From: Rikenellaceae bacterium
GTDB lineage: Bacteria; Bacteroidota; Bacteroidia; Bacteroidales; Rikenellaceae
Direction of reading: 5' to 3'
DNA: 64,000 bases
Assembly: GCA_015059845.1 (NCBI GenBank)
Contig: SUZR01000005.1
Span: 62,001-126,000 of the forward strand
Positions 1-6,738 of the stretch are shown here, in pieces. The position numbers were made by a program, and so were the translations under genes. Under the pieces are notes generated by a model. It searched no databases, had not been told where the DNA came from, and worked only from the letters and a program-made list of their open reading frames with translations. Numbering within the stretch: position 1 is the first letter of the stretch; each line of letters opens with the position of its first letter.

Positions 1-1
1 C

Positions 2-925
2 TGGCACACGGCATCGGTAAGCAAGAGCGGAAAATATTTCCTCGACACCTACTCATCGCTCAACGTTCCCCGCGTGGTGGAGCTGGGTCGCACCGATGGT
101 AAGCCCGCGCGCGAGTTGTTCCGCGCCGAGGACCCCACAGTTGGCTATAACTACGCACCTATCACCATAGGCACGGTTAAGAGTGCTGATGGCAAGTACG
201 ATAACTACTACCGTCTTATCAAGCCACTGGATTTCGACCCCACGAAGAAGTACCCCGTAATCCTCTACGTTTACGGCGGCCCTCACTCGCAGCTCGTACA
301 GAATACATACCTCGCTTCGTTGCGTCGCTGGGAGATGTATATGGCACAGCGCGGATATGTGGTATTTGTGATGGATAACCGCGGAACATCTAATCGCGGC
401 GCCGAGTTCGAGAAGGCTATTCACCGCCAGTGCGGTCAGGCAGAGATGGCCGACCAAATGGCCGGTATGGAGTGGCTGATGTCGCACGAGTGGGTTGACA
501 AGGAGCGCATCGGCGTTCACGGCTGGTCGTATGGTGGTTTTATGACTATCTCGCTGATAACCAACTACCCCGATGTATTCAAGGTAGGCGTTGCCGGTGG
601 CCCCGTAATCGACTGGAAGTGGTACGAGGTGATGTATGGCGAGCGCTATATGGACAACGTACACAACAACCCCGAGGGCTTCGCAAAGACCAGCCTTATC
701 AACAAGGCTACATCGCTCAAGGGCAAGCTTTTGATTTGTCAGGGCGCAGTTGACCCCGTAGTTGTTTGGGAGCATTCACTCAGCTTCGTGCGCGAGTGCG
801 TGAAGAACAACATCCACACCATCGACTATATGCCCTACCCCTGCGCCGAGCATAATGTCTATGGTCGTGATGCCCTGCACCTATATAATAAAATTACTAA
901 CTATTTTGAGGATTATCTCCGATAG
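2..925 (+). CDS. Prolyl oligopeptidase family S9 (DPP-IV-like) peptidase, 5' truncated
   Basis: The reading frame is open from base 2, so the start lies before the window and only the C-terminal about 307 residues are seen. They form the alpha/beta-hydrolase catalytic domain of S9 serine peptidases, which remove N-terminal dipeptides, usually after Pro or Ala, in the periplasm. The nucleophile elbow GWSYGG has its Ser codon at 527-529. The likely acid is the Asp of GAVDPVV (752-754), and the His is in AEHNV (851-853). The last 42 bp, including the stop, are repeated twice more downstream, and a terminator follows the third copy. The protein is probably secreted, but its signal peptide is outside the window. 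The family call is firm; exact specificity is not determined. Confidence 0.9.
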   Translation, partial: WHTASVSKSGKYFLDTYSSLNVPRVVELGRTDGKPARELFRAEDPTVGYNYAPITIGTVKSADGKYDNYYRLIKPLDFDPTKKYPVILYVYGGPHSQLVQNTYLASLRRWEMYMAQRGYVVFVMDNRGTSNRGAEFEKAIHRQCGQAEMADQMAGMEWLMSHEWVDKERIGVHGWSYGGFMTISLITNYPDVFKVGVAGGPVIDWKWYEVMYGERYMDNVHNNPEGFAKTSLINKATSLKGKLLICQGAVDPVVVWEHSLSFVRECVKNNIHTIDYMPYPCAEHNVYGRDALHLYNKITNYFEDYLR

Positions 926-1333
926 GTATAACACAAACCTTTAGGTAAATTGCTCCTGCGGCCAACCTGCGGCCGCTGGCCGCAATTACAAATCTGACCC
1001 ACCCCCATACCCCCGCCTCAGGCTGGGGCTTTGGTCGCCGCAAGCGGCTCCTCAAGGGTACAACCAAAGGTTGTGTTCTGCAATTATTATAATAAAATTA
1101 CCAACTATTTTGAGGATTATCTCCGATAGGTATAACACAAACCTTTAGGTAAATTACTCCTGCGGCCCACCTGCGGCCGCTGGCCGCAATTACAAATCTG
1201 ACCCACCCCCATACCCCCGCCTCAGGCTGGGGCTTTGGTCGCCGCAAGCGGCTCCTCAAGGGTACAACCAAAGGTTGTGTTCTGCAATTATTATAATAAA
1301 ATTACCAACTATTTTGAGGACTATCTCTGATAG
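884..1333 (+). repeat. Family 1 repeat: two tandem 204-bp units plus a third copy of the gene tail
   Basis: A 42-nt segment that is the end of the peptidase gene occurs at 884-925, 1088-1129 and 1292-1333. Between the copies lie two near-identical 162-nt non-coding elements (926-1087 and 1130-1291), giving a period of 204 bp. Each element contains small palindromes: TGCGGCC/GGCCGCA, GCCGC/GCGGC, CCC-GCCT/GGC-GGGG and ACAACC/GGTTGT. The third tail copy still reads YNKITNYFEDYL but ends in TGA. The differences between tail copies are silent up to their ends. Related elements lie at 25463-25644 and, degenerate, near 6425-6500. It looks like a REP-type mobile intergenic element that carries no gene. 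Confidence 0.88.
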
Positions 1334-1351
1334 AATCTACTAATCAATAAT

Positions 1352-1394
1352 TACGCGCGGCTGCCATAATAAAGTTGGTGGCTGCGCGTTTTTA
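1352..1394 (+). terminator. Terminator of the peptidase gene
   Basis: ACGCGC and GCGCGT close a long stem whose inner part (GGCTGCC with GGTGGCT) pairs with some G-T wobbles, followed by TTTTTAT. It lies after the third copy of the gene tail, so this third copy is probably the ancestral gene end. Confidence 0.65.
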
Positions 1395-1460
1395 TATTGC
1401 AAATGCATTGACAAAAGTCAAAAAAGAGAGCGCAAAGTTGTATAAATGGATTTTTGTTCG

Positions 1461-1468
1461 TATCTTTC
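1461..1468 (+). promoter_or_regulatory. Possible -7 box for tatA
   Basis: TATCTTTC lies 54 bp before the tatA start and fits the Bacteroidetes TAnnTTTG box except for the last base. Weak but well placed. Confidence 0.4.
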
Positions 1469-1521
1469 GTGGTGAAAATATGCATTATTAATTAATAAAT
1501 AAATTAAAAAATAGATTTATT

Positions 1522-1725
1522 ATGGAATTATTGTTTATCGGCGGTCTTGGAACCAGCGAGATTTTACTTATCGTATTGGCTCTTTTGCTTCTTTTCGGTG
1601 GTAAGAAATTGCCCGAGTTGATGCGCGGTGCTGGTCGTGGTATTCGTGAGTTCAAGGACGCAGTTAACACAGCTACAAAGCCTGAGGATGACAAGAAGCC
1701 CGAGTCTAAGGACGAGGTAAAATAA
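1522..1725 (+). CDS. tatA: Sec-independent protein translocase TatA/TatE
   Basis: A 67-residue protein with one N-terminal membrane helix (residues about 3-22), then the conserved GGKKLPEL turn, an amphipathic helix with RGAGRGIREFKDAV, and a short charged tail. This is the usual size and layout of TatA/E, which oligomerises to let folded twin-arginine substrates cross the inner membrane. The ATG at 1522 gives the hydrophobic segment right at the N-terminus. tatC follows after 28 bp, so the two are probably co-transcribed. No tatB is visible, as is normal for minimal TatA-TatC systems. Confidence 0.95.
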   Translation: MELLFIGGLGTSEILLIVLALLLLFGGKKLPELMRGAGRGIREFKDAVNTATKPEDDKKPESKDEVK

Positions 1726-1753
1726 CTATTTAGGCTGACGGGTATTAGGGAAG

Positions 1754-2740
1754 ATGAGTAAGGAGCAGATAAACGATCAGGCGGAGATGACCTTTGGCGA
1801 ACACCTCGACGAAGTTCGCAAGATTTTGGTTCGCGTGGCTCTTGTTTTTGCGGTGCTTTTCATCGTGCTTTTCTCGATGAAGGGTATTGTGTTGGATGTG
1901 GTATTCGCACCTATACGCGAAACATTCCCAACAAACCGCCTATTCGCGTGGATGGCGCAACTGCTTAATTCTGAAGCGTTGAATATCCACCCTGAGAATG
2001 TGGAGCTATTCAACAACAAGATGGCCGGACAGTTCCTCTTGCACATCAAGAGTTCAATCGTCGGAGCCTTCATCATTGCATTCCCTTATCTTATCTGGGA
2101 GTTGTGGCTCTTCGTGAAGCCCGCACTTCCGCCCCAGCAGCGCAAGCAGAGCATACGCTACGTCATCGAGACTCCGATATGGTTCATTATGGGTCTGATG
2201 TTTGGCTACTATATCATTGCCCCGCTGGCTGTTAACTTCTTGGGTAACTATCAGGTTAGCGACCAGATTAGCAACATCATCGACGTAAGCTCGTTTATGA
2301 CAACCGTCATCAGCGTATCGTTCGCTGCAGCTATCGCGTTCCAGCTACCGTTGCTTATTCGTCTGCTGGCTTCAATAGGATTGGTTACCTCAGAGGGTAT
2401 GCGTCAATACCGCAAGATAGCCATCGTGGCTCTGCTGGTATTTGCAGCCGTAATCACCCCGCCCGATGTGGTGAGCCAGTGTTTGATTTTCGTTCCTTGC
2501 TATATTTTGTACGAATACGGTATCGGCATCGCTGAGCGCATCGAGAAGCGTCGTGCAAAGGAGGAGGCCGAGTATCAGGCACAGATGGAGGCCGAGAAGG
2601 CTGCCGCAGCAAGCAAGAGCGAGGGTGAGCAGGAGTCAAACGACGACACTCAAGAGGGCGAGTCGGAAGATGAGCTTGAGGGACACGAGGTGACCTTCGC
2701 CGTAGCTGACGAGGAGAAGCCCAACGACAAGGAGGCATAG
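1754..2740 (+). CDS. tatC: Sec-independent protein translocase TatC with acidic C-terminal extension
   Basis: A 328-residue protein. Residues 1-265 match TatC, the twin-arginine signal receptor: an early MTFGEHLDEVR (TatC motif with conserved Glu), several membrane helices, and ITPPDVVSQ before the last helices. About 65 extra residues follow, rich in Glu, Asp, Ala and Lys (RRAKEEAEYQAQMEAEK onward). Such a tail is absent from short TatC proteins and should face the cytoplasm. The stop codon is followed after 3 bp by the next gene, so a tatA-tatC-isomerase operon is likely. Confidence 0.95.
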   Translation: MSKEQINDQAEMTFGEHLDEVRKILVRVALVFAVLFIVLFSMKGIVLDVVFAPIRETFPTNRLFAWMAQLLNSEALNIHPENVELFNNKMAGQFLLHIKSSIVGAFIIAFPYLIWELWLFVKPALPPQQRKQSIRYVIETPIWFIMGLMFGYYIIAPLAVNFLGNYQVSDQISNIIDVSSFMTTVISVSFAAAIAFQLPLLIRLLASIGLVTSEGMRQYRKIAIVALLVFAAVITPPDVVSQCLIFVPCYILYEYGIGIAERIEKRRAKEEAEYQAQMEAEKAAAASKSEGEQESNDDTQEGESEDELEGHEVTFAVADEEKPNDKEA

Positions 2741-2743
2741 CCG

Positions 2744-3919
2744 ATGGATAGATTAGGATTCTTCAAGCAGGGATTATCGTCAATGCTCGATGTGGCTGGC
2801 TCAATCGTGGGATTGAAACACGCTGCAAACTCATTTGTCGAGGTGGTAGATGAGGCGCTGAGTAACATCAAGACCGACATAGGTCTGCATCTGCCTTCGT
2901 TGGATGCCGGGATGTATGACGACCCGCAGGGCACACTCTCCGAGGTGGCGCATATAGGTTACACGATGGTTGAGGTGGGAGCCTACTATGGTGGAAAGAT
3001 TCACAATATGGCGCCCGAGGAGTTCAAGGCTTTAGTAAACAAGGCTGGCTTGAAGATTACAAGTGCTCACATAAACCATCTCCACCAGAGCGCCGAGGAT
3101 TCCACCGCCGGCACATTTACAAACAGCGCTGACGCCGAAGCCGCCAAACGAGCCGCCCGATGGGCAGCTATGGCCTCAGGGGCCACCGAAGAAGGGGCCA
3201 CAGCCGAGGAGGGCATAGCAGAGGAGGGCATAGCAGAGGGGACCGCAGTAAAAGAGGCCGCAGCAGAGGGGGCCGAGGAAGCAAAGGAAGTGGCCGCAGA
3301 AGATGTAAAGGTCGTAGAGGTGGAAGTTGTAGAAGTTACTGAAAAGACTGATACAACAGCTGAAGACACAGAAGCAAAGACCGACCCCAATGATGAATGG
3401 TGGCGCGAGGCGTTGGATATACACAAGGAGCTGGGTTGCAGATACATAGTGATGTCACGCCTACCCGACTACCCTACCGATGAGGTTATTGCAGAATATG
3501 CCACATATTTCAACCGAATCGGAGAGTTGGCTGCCGAGCGAGGGATGCAGTTCTGCTACCACCCGCGACAGCAGGAGATGACAATGGTGGATGGCAAGTC
3601 GGCATTTGAGACGATAGCTGCCAACACCGACCCCGAAAAGGTACACTTCGAGATAGACACCTACGAGGCAACGGAGGCCGAAGTGGATGTTGAGGAGCTG
3701 CTAAAGCGACTCACAAAGCGAGTGACGCTGCTCCACATACACGACCACGGAATCATAGGTGATAGCGAGAAGATTGATTTTGAGAAGATTATAGCCCAGG
3801 GAATACGCACAGGCGTGAAAGATATCTTCGTGGAGGTGCGTAACTTCTCTCTACCGCCAATAAACTGCGTGGAGCGCAGCTACTACAACGTAGAGAGCCT
3901 ACCAAGCATCAGCTACTAG
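2744..3919 (+). CDS. Sugar phosphate isomerase/epimerase-like TIM-barrel protein with acidic insert
   Basis: A 391-residue protein. After an unusual N-terminus of about 45 residues, sequence typical of the xylose-isomerase-like TIM barrel (AP endonuclease 2 superfamily) starts at KTDIGLHLPSLD. Probable metal-binding strands are FCYHPRQQEM, VHFEIDTYEA, LLHIHDHG and DIFVEVRNF. Residues about 145-215 are a low-complexity Ala/Glu/Val insert that includes a 15-bp tandem repeat (AEEGI twice) near 3206-3240, and the barrel resumes at DEWWREALDIHKELG. No clear signal peptide is seen. It lies 3 bp after tatC and upstream of a Gfo/Idh/MocA and a DUF1080 gene. Such barrels accompany these genes in sugar-oxidation loci, so a role in handling keto-sugars is plausible but inferred. 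Confidence 0.75.
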   Translation: MDRLGFFKQGLSSMLDVAGSIVGLKHAANSFVEVVDEALSNIKTDIGLHLPSLDAGMYDDPQGTLSEVAHIGYTMVEVGAYYGGKIHNMAPEEFKALVNKAGLKITSAHINHLHQSAEDSTAGTFTNSADAEAAKRAARWAAMASGATEEGATAEEGIAEEGIAEGTAVKEAAAEGAEEAKEVAAEDVKVVEVEVVEVTEKTDTTAEDTEAKTDPNDEWWREALDIHKELGCRYIVMSRLPDYPTDEVIAEYATYFNRIGELAAERGMQFCYHPRQQEMTMVDGKSAFETIAANTDPEKVHFEIDTYEATEAEVDVEELLKRLTKRVTLLHIHDHGIIGDSEKIDFEKIIAQGIRTGVKDIFVEVRNFSLPPINCVERSYYNVESLPSISY

Positions 3920-4032
3920 GGTTACAAAAAAGCCTCTCTGCAAAGGAAAAGGGAAAGACTAAAAATGATAATTAAGAGAGCAAAAAAGCTTTAATATAGA
4001 AAACTCTTTATTAACCTAAAAAATTAACAACA

Positions 4033-5511
4033 ATGTCAAAGAAAATCTCAAGAGCTGACTTTTTGAAGACCTCAGGCGCAGGTCTGGCAGCAATGACAGT
4101 TGTCCCCAACAACGTTATGGGTGCAGCTTTCGGACACAAGGCTCCATCTGACAAATTGAACATCGCAGGTGTTGGTGTTGGTGGTCGTGGTGCTAGCGTT
4201 CTCAACGACTTGAAGGAGGAGAACATCGTTGCATTGTGCGATACCGATTGGAACTACGCCAAGGGTACGTTCAACCGCTACAACAAGGCTCAGCGCTTCT
4301 GGGACTGGCGTGAGATGTACGACAAGATCGGCAACCAGATTGATGCCGTAATGTGTGCAACTCCTGACCACACCCACGCATTGGTAGCTGCTAACGCTAT
4401 GGAGATGGGCAAGCACGTATATTGCGAGAAGCCCCTTACTCACTCAGTTTACGAGTCTCGTCTGTTGACTAAGCTCGCTGCTAAGAACGGCGTTGCTACT
4501 CAGATGGGTAACCAGGGTTCATCTGGTGAGGGCGTAGAGCAGGTATGTAACTGGATTTGGAACGGTGAGATCGGTGAGGTAACTCGCGTAGACGCTTTCA
4601 CTGACCGTCCTATCTGGCCTCAGGGCTTGATGGTTCCCAAGGAGGTACACGCAATTCCCGAGACTTTGAACTGGGATTTGTTCCTCGGCCCGGCTAAGTA
4701 TCGTCCTTACAACAATGTTTACCAGCCTTGGAACTGGCGTGGTTGGTGGGACTTCGGTACAGGTGCGTTGGGTGATATGGCTTGCCACATCTTGCACCCC
4801 GTATTCAAGGCTCTCCAGTTGGGTTATCCCACTAAGGTTCAGGGTTCTTCAACCGCTTTGTTGACCGACTGCGCACCTCAGGCTCAGATGGTAACTCTCG
4901 TATTCCCCGAGCGCGGTAAGAAGGATAAGGTTAAGTTGCCCGAGGTAACTGTAACTTGGTATGATGGTGGTTTGACTCCTCCTCGTCCCGAGGGATTGGA
5001 GCCCGGTAAGAACCTCAATATGCAGGGTGGTGGTGCTATCTTCTACGGTACTAAGGACATCCTCGTATGTGGTTGCTACGGTGTTAACCCCTACCTCGTA
5101 TCAGGTCGTGTACCTAACTCTCCCAAGCGTGCGCGCCACGTCGAGCTCTCACACGGTAAGGACTTCGTTCGTGCTTGTAAGGAGGATAAGGCTAACCGCG
5201 TAAAGACTAACTCTGACTTCTCAGAGGCAGGTCCTTTCAACGAGATGGTTGTAATGGGTGTATTGGGTGTTCGTCTCCAGGGCTTGAACAAGGTTCTCGA
5301 GTGGGACGGTGCTAATATGCAGTTCACTAACATCAAGGACGACGAGACTATCAAGATTATGATCGAGGATGGCTTCTCAATCCACGATGGTCACCCCACA
5401 TTCAACAAGACTTACACCGATCCTATCAACGCTAAGCAGTTCGTTAGCGAGATGATTAAGCACAACTACCGTGAGGGTTGGGGTGGTTTGTTGCCCAATA
5501 TGCCTAAATAA
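4033..5511 (+). CDS. Gfo/Idh/MocA family oxidoreductase (copy 1)
   Basis: A 492-residue NAD(P)-dependent sugar dehydrogenase-like protein. The N-terminus SRADFLKTSGAGLAAMTVV resembles a Tat signal, but the second Arg of the S-R-R-x-F-L-K motif is Ala. The Rossmann motif GVGVGGRG is at about residues 47-54, and the CEKP motif with catalytic-type Lys is at about 131-134. The C-terminal half includes DFGTGALGDMACH, typical of secreted Bacteroidetes members. Codons are strongly biased to GGT, CGT and GCT, as in the fumarate reductase genes of this window, which suggests high expression. The DUF1080 gene follows after 29 bp. The substrate is unknown; oxidation of a glycoside at C3 fits the context. 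Confidence 0.88.
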   Translation: MSKKISRADFLKTSGAGLAAMTVVPNNVMGAAFGHKAPSDKLNIAGVGVGGRGASVLNDLKEENIVALCDTDWNYAKGTFNRYNKAQRFWDWREMYDKIGNQIDAVMCATPDHTHALVAANAMEMGKHVYCEKPLTHSVYESRLLTKLAAKNGVATQMGNQGSSGEGVEQVCNWIWNGEIGEVTRVDAFTDRPIWPQGLMVPKEVHAIPETLNWDLFLGPAKYRPYNNVYQPWNWRGWWDFGTGALGDMACHILHPVFKALQLGYPTKVQGSSTALLTDCAPQAQMVTLVFPERGKKDKVKLPEVTVTWYDGGLTPPRPEGLEPGKNLNMQGGGAIFYGTKDILVCGCYGVNPYLVSGRVPNSPKRARHVELSHGKDFVRACKEDKANRVKTNSDFSEAGPFNEMVVMGVLGVRLQGLNKVLEWDGANMQFTNIKDDETIKIMIEDGFSIHDGHPTFNKTYTDPINAKQFVSEMIKHNYREGWGGLLPNMPK

Positions 5512-5540
5512 TTGAGAACAATTAAAAACGATTATTAAAA

Positions 5541-6320
5541 ATGAAGAAAGTATTAATGATGGCTGCTATGGTATCTATGCTCGCTTCTTGCGGTGGCAAT
5601 GGTGCTAAGAAGGCAGAGGCTCCCGCTGAGGATGACGCAAATACTGTTGTATTGTTCGACGGTACAAGCCTTGACGGTTGGAGAGGTTATGGTAAGGACC
5701 ACGTGCCCGCACGTTGGACTATCGAGGACGGTTGCTTGAAGTTTGCTGGTTCAGGTGGCGGTGAGGCTCAGACTGGTGAGGGTGGTGATATCATCTTCGC
5801 TGCTCAGAAGTTCAAGAACTTCGAGTTGGAGTTGGAGTGGAAGATCTCTAAGGGTGGTAACTCTGGTATCTTCTTCTTGGCTCAGGAGGTTAAGAACGAT
5901 AAGGGCGGTTACGAGCCTATCTACGTATCTGCACCCGAGTGCCAGGTATTGGATAACGAGAATCACCCCGATGCAAAGTTGGGTAAGGACGGTAACCGTA
6001 TGTCATCTTCATTGTATGATATGATTCCCGCTAAGCCCCAGAACGCTAAGCCCGCAGGCGAGTGGAACAAGGTTAAGATCTTGTGCTACAAGGGTACTGT
6101 TGTTCACTATCAGAACGATGAGCCCGTTGTAGAGTACCACTTGTGGACTGATCAGTGGAGAGAGATGATTGACAACTCTAAGTTTAGCAAGGAGAAGTGG
6201 CCTGTAGCTTACGAGCTTCTTACTAACGTAGGTGGTGAGAACCACGAGGGTTACATCGGTTTCCAGGATCACGGCGACGATGTATGGTTCCGCAACATCA
6301 AGGTTAAGGTTCTTGAGTAA
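5541..6320 (+). CDS. DUF1080 / 3-keto-disaccharide hydrolase family lipoprotein
   Basis: A 259-residue protein. It has a lipoprotein signal peptide with lipobox LASC (Cys at residue 17), so it is periplasmic or on the outer membrane. The single LamG/jelly-roll-like domain (PF06439) starts at VVLFDGTSLDGWRG and includes FELELEWKISKGGNSGIFF and a C-terminal IGFQDHGDDVWFRNIKV, all hallmark strands of this family. Members act on 3-keto-glycosides made by Gfo/Idh/MocA dehydrogenases, and such a gene lies 29 bp upstream. The same high-expression codon bias as its neighbour supports one operon. A strong terminator follows. The family call is firm; the substrate is not. Confidence 0.88.
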   Translation: MKKVLMMAAMVSMLASCGGNGAKKAEAPAEDDANTVVLFDGTSLDGWRGYGKDHVPARWTIEDGCLKFAGSGGGEAQTGEGGDIIFAAQKFKNFELELEWKISKGGNSGIFFLAQEVKNDKGGYEPIYVSAPECQVLDNENHPDAKLGKDGNRMSSSLYDMIPAKPQNAKPAGEWNKVKILCYKGTVVHYQNDEPVVEYHLWTDQWREMIDNSKFSKEKWPVAYELLTNVGGENHEGYIGFQDHGDDVWFRNIKVKVLE

Positions 6321-6340
6321 TCAAAATCTGACCTAACAAT

Positions 6341-6372
6341 AGGGCCGCCCGCAAGGGTGGCCCTTATTTTTT
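6341..6372 (+). terminator. Rho-independent terminator after DUF1080 gene
   Basis: GGGCCGCCC and GGGTGGCCC form a 9-bp stem with one mismatch around a GCAA loop, followed by TTATTTTTT. Confidence 0.85.
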
Positions 6373-6424
6373 GTGGCGGTGGGGAGGTTAATTATTATAA
6401 TCTTAGGACATTGAGGCCCCTCTA

Positions 6425-6500
6425 TATACCCTGCGGCTTCCAGCCACATTTACAAGCCTGTACCCTTAATCCCCCACCTTAGGCAGGGGCTATCCACTAC
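6425..6500 (+). repeat. Degenerate family 1 repeat copy
   Basis: The stretch CCTGCGGC, then CCACATTTACAAGCCTG, CCCCCACCTTAGGCAGGGGCT follows the order of blocks in the family 1 elements at 926-1291 and 25463-25644, with several differences. It seems to be an old decayed copy. The rest of 6373-6576 holds no gene that I can support. Confidence 0.5.
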
Positions 6501-6576
6501 ACTCCGATGTTTGCAGCGTATGAAGGGAAAGAGTTACATCCCATATAACCGCAATAATTTTTGCAACACATATAGA

Positions 6577-6604
6577 AAAGGCTGTGCGATTTGCACAGCC
6601 TTTA
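6577..6604 (-). terminator. Terminator for the TonB receptor gene
   Basis: AAAGGCTGTGC and GCACAGCCTTT pair perfectly around a short loop. It is symmetric, so it can serve both strands. It lies just beyond the family 2 element that follows the receptor stop codon. Confidence 0.75.
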
Positions 6605-6613
6605 ACATTGTCA

Positions 6614-6738
6614 AAAGTTATATAACAAGAGCTATTTTGAAGCTAGTCGCAGTGGCGGAAGGCGGAGCATACAAAAAGTATGTGAGTACTTACGCCGCAA
6701 GCTAGATGCCAAAAGAGCCTTGTTAGATAATTTTTCTA
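6614..6738. repeat. Family 2 inverted-repeat element, copy A
   Basis: The left arm AGTTATATAACAAGAGC (with TATTTTG) pairs with the right arm CCAAAAGAGCCTTGTTAGATAA, making a hairpin-bounded element of about 120 bp. The interior contains further small stems such as GGCG/CGCC. The right arm ends directly at the stop codon (6736-6738) of the minus-strand TonB receptor gene. Copies B to E have the same placement or lie next to one that does. Confidence 0.75.

Noticed and set aside
53..775. Open frame of 240 codons antisense to the DPP-IV-like gene
   Set aside because: The peptidase frame carries the complete catalytic set; the antisense frame has no recognisable features.
884..1333. Possible CRISPR array, because of regular repeats with a fixed 204-bp period
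   Set aside because: The unit is far too long, the sequences between repeats are identical rather than unique, and no cas genes are near.
3067..3447. Alternative frames over the low-complexity part of the TIM-barrel gene
   Set aside because: They are shadows of GC-rich repeat codons. The main frame stays open through the insert and gives conserved barrel strands on both sides, so no frameshift is needed.
6511..6705. Small ORF of 64 codons on the + strand near copy A of family 2
   Set aside because: It crosses a terminator and an inverted-repeat element and has no recognisable features.
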